Assembly: GCF_910592395.1 (NCBI RefSeq)
Contig: NC_088309.1
Coordinates: 10,170,501-10,234,500 of the forward strand
Origin: Lineus longissimus
Lineage: Eukaryota > Nemertea > Pilidiophora > Heteronemertea > Lineidae
Direction of reading: 5' to 3'
Length of the DNA stretch: 64,000 bases
Under the pieces are notes generated by a model, which saw nothing but the letters and a program-made list of their open reading frames with translations, searched no databases and was not told the DNA's origin. The translations under genes and the position numbers were made by a program. Of this stretch, positions 49,525 to 60,800 are shown in pieces; the first letter of the stretch is position 1, and each line of letters starts with the position of its first letter.

Positions 49525-50474
49525 TCAGCACTCCTATGGCCGTACTGGCCACAGTTATAGCAGTGTCCGTTGAAGCGGTCATTATACTGCCCATTGAGTT
49601 GAGCATCAGGCAGGGAACCCCTTGCCTGAGCTCCTGTATTTCTCGAGTTGCCCTCATCATGGTATCTACGATCATGTGAACCGTAGTCATGGTGGTTCGG
49701 CTGCCGTCCCTGTGTCTGCCGATCCTGTCCTCGACCACCTCTGCCCCGACGAATACCTCGGCTGCCTCGTGCACGGCCACGTCCACGTCCTTGCTGCTGC
49801 AGCATCATACTCTGAACCTGTTCCGTTAACTTCTTTACGTCCTGGCGTAGGGCATCCATCTCGCCAATTTGTCCTTGAGGAGAGGGAACCCCTTCATCCT
49901 CTTGGTCTCGTACTCGGCAGACGGCGGCCTCAGGCGCCGGTTGGGGAAGGCCGACCTTACGGACCTGGAGGTACTGCTCCGCCAGCTGGACAGCGCCTCT
50001 GAGTGTGGCCGGGTTGTGTGTAAGGAGGTGCAGTTGGAGTTCTGCCTCGCCGACCCCTCTCATAAATTGCTCCTTACACAGGAGATCCCTCTGGGCTTGG
50101 GGAAAATCCGCAAAAGCTGTGGCCGCCTTACGTATTACCCTTAGTTCGAATGCTGAGATTGCCTCATCAGACTTACGAACCAGGGTCATAAACTCCTGGC
50201 GGCGCAGGAGGGCATGTTCCTGAGGGTCGAGTCTGTCCCTCAGGGCTTGCTTTGTCAGGTTATAGTCAGCCTTGGTCGCAGCGGGCAGGGTATCATACGT
50301 CATGAAGGCTCGACCGGTTAGAAATAGAGGCAACGTCTGATGACGCCTCTGAACCGCAACGGCCGCATCATTAGGTACAGGGGGGTGAAAGAGTTCATAC
50401 CTCTTAAACCACATCACAAAATCCTCGGAGGACTCCCCTGAAAAAACATTGAGTTTCGGGCGTGCCGCTGCCAT
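49494..50474 (-). CDS. gag: Gypsy gag polyprotein
   Basis: Nucleocapsid precursor of 326 aa starting at the ATG at 50474 (MAAARPKLNVF); the frame is open further upstream but only from a GTG. The capsid-like region has FVMWFKRYELF, FLTGRAFMTYDTLP and KEQFMRGV, as in retrotransposon gag domains. An RG-rich segment (GRGRARGSRGIRRGRGGRG) and a single CCHC zinc knuckle (CYNCGQYGHRSADC, spacing 2-4-4) near the C-terminus would bind RNA. The stop lies in a 31-bp overlap with pol. Confidence 0.9.
   Translation of the reverse strand: MAAARPKLNVFSGESSEDFVMWFKRYELFHPPVPNDAAVAVQRRHQTLPLFLTGRAFMTYDTLPAATKADYNLTKQALRDRLDPQEHALLRRQEFMTLVRKSDEAISAFELRVIRKAATAFADFPQAQRDLLCKEQFMRGVGEAELQLHLLTHNPATLRGAVQLAEQYLQVRKVGLPQPAPEAAVCRVRDQEDEGVPSPQGQIGEMDALRQDVKKLTEQVQSMMLQQQGRGRGRARGSRGIRRGRGGRGQDRQTQGRQPNHHDYGSHDRRYHDEGNSRNTGAQARGSLPDAQLNGQYNDRFNGHCYNCGQYGHRSADCWQPRQSEN
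49497..49503 (-). promoter_or_regulatory. Candidate -1 frameshift site between gag and pol
   Basis: The gag frame ends TCG GAA AAC TAA on the minus strand. Slipping back one base at G-GAA-AAC gives GGA AAA CTA and enters the pol frame. The A-site change AAC to AAA is typical of retroviral sites; the P-site change GAA to GGA is not the canonical XXX type. The pol frame is closed upstream of 49524, so any shift must occur within about 30 bp. Confidence 0.5.
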
Positions 50475-50836
50475 GTCTGTTTTTTTAGAAATAGATGCAA
50501 CAAATAATGAATATAAATACCTGATCAGCACCCCATACACCGTGAAGTATGCGAGATCACGTGACAGTCACTGTCGGTGGAAAAACCCTACCAAAACAGT
50601 GTTTTAAGGACCAAAACATAGCCAAGCAGCTGATCAAATAACTTGGTAACCCCTAAGTTATAAATTACAGTGCCTTGGTAATATGCATGCAATCATTATT
50701 TAGTTTGGGCCGAAACAAATACACAATTGCGTCCGGCAGTGCTTGCACTACAGTGTGTTTTTACGTGTGTATCAAAACGCCTCCCGAAAATTCGATCACA
50801 AAATCCCCTTTTTCTGAACTAGCATTCAGTTTTTAC

Positions 50837-50854
50837 GCTTCACGTTGGGCGCCA
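50837..50854 (-). other. Primer-binding site of the gypsy element
   Basis: TGGCGCCCAACGTGAAGC lies one base inside the 5' LTR on the minus strand. It begins TGG, complementary to a tRNA CCA end. The tRNA species is not assigned. Confidence 0.7.
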
Positions 50855-50855
50855 G

Positions 50856-51060
50856 TGTGAAATTGGCATATTCCGCCACGCTCTCCTGCTGTGGGTATTC
50901 ATAAGGGGAAGTCTTGAATCGGACAACGGGCTTTGTTTACACACAAACCTAACAGGTACTGTAGACAGTTTCGCGCCAGCATCCAGAAGCAGTGTATCAC
51001 TCCGCGAACCTTGCTCCAATCTATGGGGCGCCCGCCCGCCCATATTATGTCGCCGTCACA
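50856..51060 (-). repeat. 5' LTR of the gypsy element
   Basis: 205 bp, TG...CA ends, about 99% identical to the LTR at 44083-44287. As the 5' LTR it should hold the element's promoter. Confidence 0.95.
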
Positions 51061-51400
51061 TACAGATTGTCGCTATGTCCCTTGAACGAGAAGGCAGATT
51101 CACATTCAGGTTATGATTGATCATTCGAAAAACAAGGCCAGCTTAGGTTGTCACTTTGTCTCGTGAACAACGAGGTAGATTGAAGTTGCTGATACATGAC
51201 TTGGTCTCTTTTGAACAAGGAGGCTGATTTAGGTTGATATTTGTCTCCTAAACAACGAGGAAATTCAGGGTGTCATTTTGCTGTTTGAACAACGGGGTAG
51301 ATTCAAGGGGTCAAACGAGGCAGATTGTGATTGTCTTTTGAACACTGAGGCAGCCAGATGCTGTCTCTTGAACAGCAAGGCAGATTCGGGATGTCTATTG
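51061..51400. repeat. ~38-bp repeat array, right of the gypsy element
   Basis: Degenerate copies of the GAACAACGAGGCAGATT / GTTGTCACTTTGTCTC theme resume directly after the target duplication and run to the long inverted repeat at 51403. Confidence 0.8.
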
Positions 51401-51402
51401 AA

Positions 51403-51801
51403 TGTGACGCAGGTAATTTACTTGTCTTCAATTGTCTTCGGGGTTTGATTGTGCCTCTGCGCCGTGGGTGTGTCCCGGCCAGAGTGGAACCTGTTGTGTT
51501 CATCTCGTGTTGATGAAGAGACAGTTTGTAAAAGTAGAGTGAATAAAACGACAAGAGAAAGTGGTGAGATTATACATCATTCTGGAGTTATTTAATCGAT
51601 TGTGACAAGAGCTAGCCGGACAAGACATCGTATGTCACAGTGGGGCCCCTCGTTTTTAATCACTCTACTTTTACAAACTGTCTCCTCATCAACACAAGAT
51701 GAACACAACAGGTTCCACTCTGGCCGGGACACACCCACGGCGCAGAGGCACAATCAAACCCCGAAGACAATTGAAGACAATGTAAATTACCTGCGTCACA
51801 T
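51403..51801. repeat. Long inverted repeat with ~141-bp arms
   Basis: The left arm (51403-51543, starting TGTGACGCAGG) is the near-exact reverse complement of the right arm (51661-51801, ending CCTGCGTCACA). I count about four substitutions and one indel. The spacer is about 117 bp. The left arm plus spacer to about 51606 has TG...CA ends and an AATAAA (51542-51547), so it may be a solo LTR joined to an inverted partial copy. No ORF of note. Confidence 0.85.
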
Positions 51802-52015
51802 GAACAATAAGGCAGATACAGGTTGTTACTTTGTCTCTCAAACAACAAGACAGATTCAGATCGTCACTTCGTCTCTTGTTGAATAATGAGATAAATATAA
51901 GTTGTCTCTTGAACGACTGGGCAGATTCAAGTTGTTACTTTGTCTCTCGAACAACAAGGCAGATTCAGATTGCTTGGTCCCTTGACCAACGAGGCAGACT
52001 TAGATTGTTACTTGG
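51802..52015. repeat. ~38-bp repeat array segment
   Basis: Several monomers (GTTACTTTGTCTCTCAAACA, ACAAGACAGATTCAGATCGT) follow the inverted repeat. Confidence 0.75.
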
Positions 52016-52029
52016 CGTACTCATTTTAC

Positions 52030-52325
52030 TGTGATTCAACAAGTGCCTCATTGGCTACAGTGTTGATCTCACCAGAGGAGAGCGGATCATCATAATCCCC
52101 CTCCGAACTGGCAACTGCCGACTTCAACACCACCTACAGGACAAGTTTGGGACTGGAGAGAGCAGTCTTTGTCCCAAGGACTGAAAAAATGGCCAGAACT
52201 AACAGCCCAGAGGGAGGATCTTGGGTCATCCAGAACCTACAGCAAAGACCATGTTTACAACGACGACAGGACGAATAAGGACAAATGGGAGCAGTCATCA
52301 CTAAAACAAGATTGACCATCTAGGA
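52030..52325 (+). mobile_element. Decayed LINE 3' fragment (zinc-knuckle region)
   Basis: Plus-strand reading near 52080-52165 gives IIPLRTGNCRLQHHLQDKFG then ESSLCP, the pattern of the conserved LRTGHCRLNxHL...C segment after RNase H in several LINE clades. Stops interrupt the rest. It is the counterpart of the LINE piece at 41950-42665 on the other side of the gypsy element. Confidence 0.5.
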
Positions 52326-52329
52326 TTGA

Positions 52330-52740
52330 GAACGCAGATGACGACTTTGTCTTGGACAAGACTGACTCAGGTTGTCCCTTTGTCTCTTGACCAACAGGGC
52401 TGATACAGGTTGTCTCACAAACAATGAGATAGAGTCAGGTTGTCCCTTTGTCTCTTGACCAACAGGGCGGATACAGGTTGTCTCACAAACAATGAGACAG
52501 ATTCAGGTTGTCCCTTTGTCTCTTGACCAACAGGGCAGATACAGGTTGTCTCACAAACAATGAGACAGAGTCAGGTTGTCCCTTTGTCTCCTGACCAACT
52601 GGAAAGATTCAGGTTGTCACTTTGTCTCTTGAATGAAGCAAATTCAGGTTGTTACTTTGTCTCTTGAATGAGGCAAATTTAGAATGTCACTTTTGTCTCT
52701 TGCATGAACGAGGCAGATTCAGGTTGTGATTTGGTCTCTT
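52330..52740. repeat. ~38-bp repeat array, right-most block
   Basis: Well-preserved tandem copies: CAGGTTGTCCCTTTGTCTCT, then TGACCAACAGGGC.GATACA, then GGTTGTCTCACAAACAATGA. This segment has a two-monomer higher-order period of roughly 70-80 bp between 52370 and 52600. Confidence 0.85.
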
Positions 52741-53946
52741 AAGAAAAGGGGTGGTCCTCTTTTTCGGCTTGTACCTCATTATTGGTGTCCGAAAGTTAAT
52801 CAAGCATGGGGAGGACAGTCCCTACACTAGTCGTCATTCTCATTAAACTGTTGTAGAATGTCCCTTATACAAGCCTTCCATTGCCAATGAAAGAAGTATC
52901 ATGCCATAATGAGTTGATCGACGAAAGTGAGAGGACAAGAAAATCTATGTAAGAAGCAATGGGAATTTTATTCAGGGTGTATACGACAGATTTATATATA
53001 TACACATACAGGTGCAACTGGTCCAAGTGTGAGCATGTCGAGACTACAAGCAAATCTGGCATTACAAGATCTTAGTTATAACACTGACAGTGTCTTCAAT
53101 AGTTTGGGATCCAAAACATGGGTGTCTATGGATGAAAATTTCAATAAGTGTTGTATAGTAATTGTAAAACCTTTCTTATGAGTAGCACTGTAATGTGTAA
53201 TTCTTGGTGCAGACAAAGCTGCGCGTGGACACAAAACAGATGTCCGCACGCTCTCGGCAGAGAGAGAGAGAGAGAGAGTTAGTTATCAGAGTGATTGCAG
53301 TTATTCCAGTCTCCCGAGTATTTCTAGTCACGTGGACGAATCGTCATCCTGACGAACTACTTTATCAATTATGACTTTGGCGTGTTAAATCTTGTGAAGC
53401 AGTTTTAGAATAAAGGATCCGGATGTTAGAAGGCAAATTCAGGACTTCTTACTTTTGTAACCTGTGGAAATACAACATAAGCATAAGAACTTGGACTGAA
53501 TTTCGAAGATCTTGAATTGGTTGAGAATTTATGACAGTCAACTTCGTTACTGAAAACAGTCAGACTGTCTGAGCTTGCATCTCAGAAATTCTGAAAGCTG
53601 AAAAAGCTTAGATGAAGAAGGTTGAGGGTTTAAGGGCTTTTCCTTATTGAAGTCAGTGCAGCATTTCTAACTAAGAGCTTTCTTCAATGATAACAGCAGA
53701 CTGTAAAACCCATTATTTCTTTGACCAAGATATTAAACCTACATTTCCACCCTGGAGAATCAGCTGCACACTTTATAACTGTCTTCCCTATTTCAAGGTG
53801 GGATTATGGGATCACCAAATGAGTTTTCTAATTGTGATTTTGATGCATTATATTAGCATTTTCTGTGGGTTGGCATGATTACCTTGGAGAATGGAGCAAC
53901 ATTTCCAGGCATTCCTGCCTCGAAATAAGGAATAAACACACAAAAG
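52741..53946. other. Intergenic, no gene recognised
   Basis: Contains a 20-bp AG microsatellite at 53259-53278 and several ORFs under 90 codons without recognisable domains. The 84-codon frame at 52927-53181 follows an AG-ending tract but resembles nothing I know. Confidence 0.4.
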
Positions 53947-54126
53947 TACAGTGAAACCTCACATAGTGGACACCTCTCTATAGAGGACACCCTCTCTATT
54001 AAGGACACTAGTTTTGGTCCCAAAGTGAATGTTTCCATTCAATTTCACCTCTCTAATCAGGACACCTCTCTATTAGGGACAGCACTTGTAAGTCCCGAGG
54101 GTCCTTTATAGAGAGGTTCTACTGTA
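53947..54126. mobile_element. TA-flanked MITE, CAGTRGAACCTC family
   Basis: Ends CAGTGAAACCTC and GAGGTTCTACTG with TA on each side. Internal copies of CACCTCTCTATTAAGGACA occur in both orientations. Clearly the same family as the element at 58434-58615, in opposite orientation. TA duplication and CAGT ends suggest Tc1/mariner-pogo ancestry (inference). Confidence 0.85.
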
Positions 54127-55637
54127 GTGTTCATTCTCCAGGGAGATTTCATGATTTCATAAATTTGACATTGTATTGTGGTTGTGACTATCATCTCATT
54201 ACAAATATTTGTGGCTCGTAAAAATAATGAGCTTTACAGGCAAGAGTAAATCTAGGCACTTCTTTGGCATTATATCACTAGTTACATTAACAAACGACTC
54301 ACATACACTGGTATTAACAAAACAGAAAATACACCAAGCAATAGGGGATTATCTTAAAATGTAACAAAGCCAAAAGACTCATTATTGTCCCCTGTTTAAA
54401 CACAGTTTTTGAAATACTGAAGACCATGGACACTAAACGGACCCTGATGACCCAGGGGATAAGTCATCCGCCATGTGAATGGAACATATTTTCTTTGATC
54501 AAGTATCACAACATATTTTTATCATTGAAACATGTTTAGGGTACTGGGGTAAGAAATCATATCAATGTGAAAACTGCATACATGTATCATGCTGTGTCTG
54601 GGTTAACTATTTTGACAGACAACACCATAAGTGAATAGATTTTAGCCAAAAAGCCAAGGAGTTCCTTTATAGTTTTAGGAAAGGATACCCAACATGATAA
54701 TTTACAAGTTACTCCAAATCTGGTCGAGAAGAAAAAGACTGTACGTACATGTGCATATTTGTGCATTATTTTGTGCTTCAAAATAAAACTACCGTCTTCA
54801 AATACATCTTATATACAAAAGCTTCTGAATAAGTCCTCTCAAGTGTCACACTTAACATTTTCTAAGAAGATGTTAATTTTTTTCATACTCCAAACTTATG
54901 AACGGCGTTAACTCAAAAAGCTTCTTCTGTATACACATTTATGAGCACGAAAACCAGGACGACACCACTGGTTTCCTGCTGAAACCCGTCCGACTTCCAT
55001 GTGACAAAAGTTCCAAGTTTGACAGATCCTTGGTCCACCCTACCTGTTTGAGAGGAAACTGAAACTGGGGAACACAACCATGATAAACTGTACAACAAAA
55101 ACAATAAAATTGTCCTACACTAATAAAATAAAAGACTGATAAATGTAATTTGGTCTAATTACAGGTATTTCCGAGAGAGATCATTGCTAGCATTAGTTTA
55201 ATAGTATGTGAATCGGAAACTTCCATCAGCTAATGAAATTATGAAAGGATCAGTCATCAGTTCATACCGTATGGACATAAAGCTTTACACAACTTTCAAA
55301 CTGACCGATTCTGATTGATTTACGATTCAATAATGATCCGCGCACATCCTGACTTTTTTCAAATGTGCCTCTTCTTGGAAAGAATCAAAGCTTAGTACAA
55401 TTGCACGGCGAGAAAACGCATGACTTCCATTCGTGCCACGTCTTCTTCAAGATATGGTATTCGAATCCAGCGGCAGATAACATCGGAATGAGGCTCTAGC
55501 TGATGAAGTGCTCAGGCCTGCGTGAGATCAGGTATCGTCCTCACACATCATTCTATTATGATCATATTGCAATTCATTTAATTATATTAACACCTATAGC
55601 TATTTCCATTCATCAACACATGTGTGCTCAGTTTAGT
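54127..55637. other. Non-coding, possible distal 3' flank of the SLC12 gene
   Basis: About 1.5 kb of AT-rich sequence. Short ORFs only, none with a recognisable motif. No repeat organisation noticed. Confidence 0.35.
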
Positions 55638-55858
55638 GTTGACCATACAGACCGCCATTTTGGCTAGACCTCAAAATCCTAAAGCAAAAAGAACTTTTTC
55701 AAAACGTTATGAATGCTCATTTCAAGGACTGGAGTCTGTTCTTTGTTTTCCAGGGAACAGCCTCTCATGATTTAAATGAGCATTCAATTCATTCGGAAAG
55801 ACTTTCAATTGCTTTAGGATTTTGAGGTCTAGCCAAAATGGCGTTACCTATGGTCAAC
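55638..55858. mobile_element. Foldback MITE with ~50-bp arms
   Basis: Left arm GTTGACCATACAGACCGCCA, then TTTTGGCTAGACCTCAAAAT; the right arm is its inverted copy, ending ATGGTCAAC. Complementarity resumes further in (GAATGCTCATTT). No ORF. Confidence 0.8.
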
Positions 55859-55972
55859 CCCGAAGTGATCCGTCCTCGACCTTTTATTCTATCATTACAA
55901 AGCACCCAAGTTGGGTGGGCGCAGAATCAAAAGATTCCAATAGTAATGTCAACAGGTCGTCTAATAGCTAAC

Positions 55973-56184
55973 TTAAAGGGGGACTATAGGCAGGAGCAGG
56001 GTGTTAAATTGGCCCGCTTCAGGTGACTTATATGCACTGTAAGGGAATTGGTCATGTTAGATTCAGCACTACATATATTCCTCATGAAAAGTTTCAACGT
56101 ACTGAGAGATGGGAGAGACCCCTTTGGGCGACTTCGTGTAACTTTATCTTGCCTTTCTAGCTGCTGCCTATATTGTCCCTTTAA
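55973..56184. mobile_element. MITE with TTAA target duplication
   Basis: TTAA, then AGGGGGACTATAGGCAG; right end CTGCCTATATTGTCCCT, then TTAA. TTAA duplication is the preference of piggyBac-type transposases, so a piggyBac-related origin is possible. 212 bp including TTAA; no coding capacity. Confidence 0.7.
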
Positions 56185-56482
56185 TTGAATGAACACGGTA
56201 TCCGGTGAACACACCTTGATGATATTGCACGTCTGCTCTGTCAATTTTGTAATAATATTTGCGCTCTTATTTAGAACTGTTCAACAACCAGGCTCTTTAC
56301 AGCGACCGTCATTACAGGTCTCTAGCTACATGTACAGCTTCACTAGTGTATCAAAGATATGACTAATATTACTGCCATCTACCAAGGTTCTTTTCAGTGT
56401 TTGGCCCCGACTGAAATCTGATAAGAAATAAAGAAGTGAAAGCACCAGAAATGTTGCTATCAAGTTCAGAACAGTACTACAT

Positions 56483-56633
56483 TATAGAGGTTCTTCACTG
56501 ACGTCACATGATGACGTTACCAGTGCATTTGCACGGCCATATTGGCCATCACACATGGTCCAACGTAAAGGAAATTCCTTGGCAGGTGGCCGTCAAAACG
56601 TCACGTCGTGACGTCACGTGAAGAACCTCTATA
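56483..56633. mobile_element. Short MITE with CRE-like palindromes in its ends
   Basis: Left end TATAGAGGTTCTTCAC.TGACGTCAC; right end GTGACGTCACGTGAAGAACCTCTATA in inverted orientation. Each end carries the palindrome TGACGTCA. About 150 bp, flanked by TA. Confidence 0.75.
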
Positions 56634-57851
56634 GCCAAGGTTAAAAACTTATATCATTTACAACATAGATTTACGTGTACTGAATGGGAAAGCTAGTTCC
56701 CCTCATACATCGAATACCACAGTATCATGATCACAGCCAGTTCCACTTATATAGCCCGTCTCAATTTATATACATACAGATAATTTTGGAACTCTTCACA
56801 TCATTCTAAGTTTCACAGACAAAGCATACAGAGCCATTATCACAAATCTGGGTTCAGAAATTTTCATCAGATATTTTTCTGTTTTTCTAAAAATGTTAAA
56901 AAGCACATCATTGAAGCTCAACTATACAATACTTGTAGTATGGGTACTATATGTATAACTGGACACTCGGCGCATGGACACGAACTAGAATGCAGTGATA
57001 AATCTATAATAAAAACATAGACACGCACGTTCTAGCACTGTGAGGAGGGTTTGGTTGCAAATTCATTCATGCACTTCAATGAGACCAAGCAAGCCGTAAG
57101 ACTGCAACATTTCAATTATCAAAAAACAGACCTGTACCAATGAACCTAGAAACTACACTAAGTTTACTGAGATATGTGATAACTTTGCACTGTTCTCACA
57201 AGTTTCATAAATCTACTTCCGTACCTTAGAACTTCTCCATTAGGACAACCCTGGGACTGACAAATGCTGTCAATAGGGTGGTAGCCTGATTACACGGGTC
57301 AAATTGTATAAAAATTACTGTTTTTGGGATGAAAATCACTTCCCTTATCGAGTATCGAATCTGGGACCTCAGTGGAGACAGGTGCTAATGTTTCTACTGT
57401 GCCACTTCAAGTAGAAGTTCAAGATTTAAAACATGATTACTTGATTTCTAATGGCTGTGCAGCTGAACCATCAGGTATGGTAAGCTTTTAGTTCTACATA
57501 ATTCTATAACATAATAATTGTTAACGTTACACTATATAAATATACATCATAAGCATCACATAGCAATATTTCCATACTGAAAGAAATTTTGTAAAAATCT
57601 TGGAACTGTAGCTTCAGATCGCTGTTCTTCTAACCTGAGCTGTTTTCACAAAGTCTAGCTTTTCCTTTGAGCTCCGTCTCAAAAAATCTTCTGTTAAGTA
57701 CAAATTCCTTGGTGGGAACAACAACATAATGCCGTTTGCCATTCTAACTGTGCCAAATAGACTTCTACTCATCAGTTTTACCAGTTTCTACCAGTATGAT
57801 CTTTTAACTCCAATCCTCCACTTTGCGCATCAGGCAATAGATCAGACTTTC
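56634..57851 (-). other. 3' flank of the SLC12 gene
   Basis: About 1.2 kb downstream of the SLC12 stop codon. No ORF of note, no clear AATAAA on the minus strand near the stop; part of it is presumably 3' UTR. Confidence 0.4.
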
Positions 57852-60800
57852 TTATGAGTAGTATGTAAGTACGCTAGCTTGATTCCCTCTCAGCAAAAGA
57901 ACAGGTGGCATGTCCTTTGTCAGCGTCTCCAGCCAAGCCATGTAGAGCCCTGCTGAAACTGTCCCCTTTCTCGGCATCGGCAGAGTCCTGAAAAAAAAAG
58001 AGTAACAGCTGGGGGTTTATACTCCGATATCAACAAAAAGAGGTTTTCAAAGAGCACCCCCTATATGGCAGACCAGCAGTCAAATTGTGCTGATTTTCAT
58101 TCTGAAGGAAGGTCTTGCCTAGGGGTACCCACACACCAAGTATGAACTTTCTGGGTCAAGCGGTTAAGAAACGTGCCATGATTTTGTCAAAAGTTAACGA
58201 CGGACGACGACGACGACGACGGACGCCAGACGCCGCGGTATCGTATTAGCTCACCTGACAGGTGAGCTAACAAGAGAGGGTTTCATCTGAAGAGGCATAT
58301 TCCTCCATAAAGCGGACCTAAAATTTCACCGATACTCTATTTAATATCCCTGGAAGACGTAGATACCTGTTTGTTCGAAGCTACCCCATGTGACGGTAGT
58401 CTTCTTGTAGGAATATTACAATCAACGATTGTATACAGTAGAACCTCTCTATTAAGGACACCCTCGGGACTGACAAGTGTTGTCCTTAATAGAGAGGTGT
58501 CCTGATTAGAAAGGTCAAATTGAATAGACACAACCGCTTTGGGACTAAAACTAGTGTCCTTAATGGAGAGGTTGTCCTTAATAGAGAGGTGTCCGCTAAG
58601 GGAGGTTCCACTGTACTTACATCACAATGAGAGTAGCATCCTTTGAATGCTCCAGCATCAGTTCGCGGAGTCTCAACTGTCGATTTGTCTGAAATAAGGC
58701 AGAAATAATTTTACTCACATCGTCACATATGAGGCCTCAAGCACATTGATAAATACGTTCTCTGAAATTACCAAAGATTATTCCTGAAGTATTTTAGCCA
58801 TGTCGCTACATAAAATCAGTACTGAAATCAACTAGTCTCGGCATATGCCATTAACTGTCGATGGTGGACGATGATGTCTCTCGCTGCTCACCTTGGTGCG
58901 CTGGGTGGAGAGTTCGGCAGGCGAGATCTTCCACGGATGGGTCTGAGCCGTTTCCCCAGCCTCTTCATTCAGTTTCCAATCCGACGTCATATTCTGGAAT
59001 GTTTGCAAACTGAAAGGAAAAGAATCAAATTAAAATCCAAACATATGAGCTTCGTCCACATTAGGCGAGATGAAAATTCCATCTGCGGAACAGAAACACT
59101 CCATGACACCAAGACCATGTTTTGGTCAAGACCTAAGAGGCAAATAACTGCAACAGGCAGTGCAGGTCAACAGACTATAATGATTGGAATACTGTAACAT
59201 TCCAATCTGTACATTCGTATGACTTCTCCAAGCCATCTGACAATGAGGGATGTTCTAGTTCTAGTGTCCCTGTGATGCCCTTTTTTGTATACTTTCAAAA
59301 ATCTTCCACATTTCTTCAGACCATCTGAGCCCTGAGACAATCAAACACAATTTCTAACTAGGCATTTTTCCACGCCGGGGAAGAACGGTCTTCTTACCTT
59401 TGTGGATTAGGTTTCTTGCCCACATCCGCCAGGACAGTGATTGATGAATAGTCAATTCTGAATTTACTCAATAGGGTGGCCATACTGAAAAAGAAAGGAC
59501 ACATGAACATGTATAAGAAGCTTTAAATTCCTTTGCTAATTTGGAGATACCGAGAATGGCATGTTACTCCTACTATAGAGGATTGGCTTGAAAATATACT
59601 TACTGTCGTTGGTCATTATCAATCTCTCCCTTCTTGGTCGCAGCTGTGAACACCCTCAGTTTACAATGTCTCCACTGAGACTTGTTGGAGAGGATGTAGG
59701 GAATGAGCATAGTCAGACCTGAAGAAAGACAGACACTTTTCAGCTCAGATAGAAGGACATACACAAAGTATTGTTGGCGATCACCCATCATGGGACGAAC
59801 CACAATTGGCCCAGCAAGCAAACATGACTAACCACAATGAATCATAAAATGTATGGTTATTTTGTAAGGCCAAATAGTCAGGGTCATTATATCATTCCTC
59901 TTTCGACAAAGTCAGTTCCGTCTGTAGCTATGCAGTACATGGCGGTAGACAGTGCCTGCACCAGATTTTTACAATGCTGCCTTTTCAAGACAAAAGAAAT
60001 TCGTGCAATCTTCTTACCTCCATCATCGAACAGCCACCAGACATCTATCGTTCCCTTTGGTTGCTTCTTATGATAACGATTCACCGTTTTCAACACTTCC
60101 TTATTAATACTGGCAAATTCTGGTTTGTTTGGTGCGTTCTCGTTCACCACAGCATTCGGGTCGCCCAGTACGGCGACATTTTGTCTCGAGGGCGTTCGCG
60201 ATGGTTTCAGCGATGGGATATCCTCGACTGACGGCGTTGGATTGATTGTAAATCTTGCAACCCTTGTTCCGTTTCTTTCATTCCCTTCGTTGCTGACGTC
60301 AAACATGCTTCCGTTCTCGTCATGTTCGTTGTCAGACTCGTCACTTTCTGAAACGATAAAGCACCAGTTACAAACACCAGATAAAGGAGTTCCACTGATA
60401 TAAACCTGTGTACAAAAGTTGACAAATTTGTCTTTTTCAAGTAAGATTGTCATTGTATAAGTAAACTTGTGATGTTTACTGCAGATATATGTACTCAGAA
60501 TAATCTCCAATGATGTCTCTTCCAATACTCCAGTACATTCAGAGTTTTTAGGGGATGTAAGAACCTTGTATCCAAAGCAACTAGTAAATGCATGTCTAAA
60601 TAGTTGCGTGTGTTGATTTTTCTATGTAAGAGTACACTCCAAAGAAACTATAACACTCTATTCGAAGCTTTCTGAATTCAGACATGCTTTTGAGACATTT
60701 GGGGAGACTGAAAGAGAGGCAGACGATTTAAAGGGGTGACAAAATTCAAGGATGAATAGTGAAGCGCTCCTTCTTAAAGACAGATCTTACAGCAATCCTG

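Larger units (their letters stand above)
44083..51060 (-). mobile_element. Full-length Ty3/gypsy LTR retrotransposon
   Basis: A 6,978-bp element on the minus strand, bounded by 205-bp LTRs and flanked by a 4-bp target duplication (TACA at 44079-44082 and 51061-51064). Order in the transcript is 5' LTR, primer-binding site, gag, pol (protease, reverse transcriptase, RNase H, integrase), polypurine tract, 3' LTR. Protease before RT and integrase last is the Ty3/gypsy order. No env-like ORF follows pol, so it is not an errantivirus-type copy. Long uninterrupted ORFs and nearly identical LTRs indicate a recent insertion that may still be active. Confidence 0.95.

Noticed and set aside
49622-50002. 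126-codon plus-strand ORF
   Set aside because: Antisense to gag.
52927-53181. 84-codon plus-strand ORF downstream of the arrays
   Set aside because: No domain, no supporting exon structure, ambiguous start.
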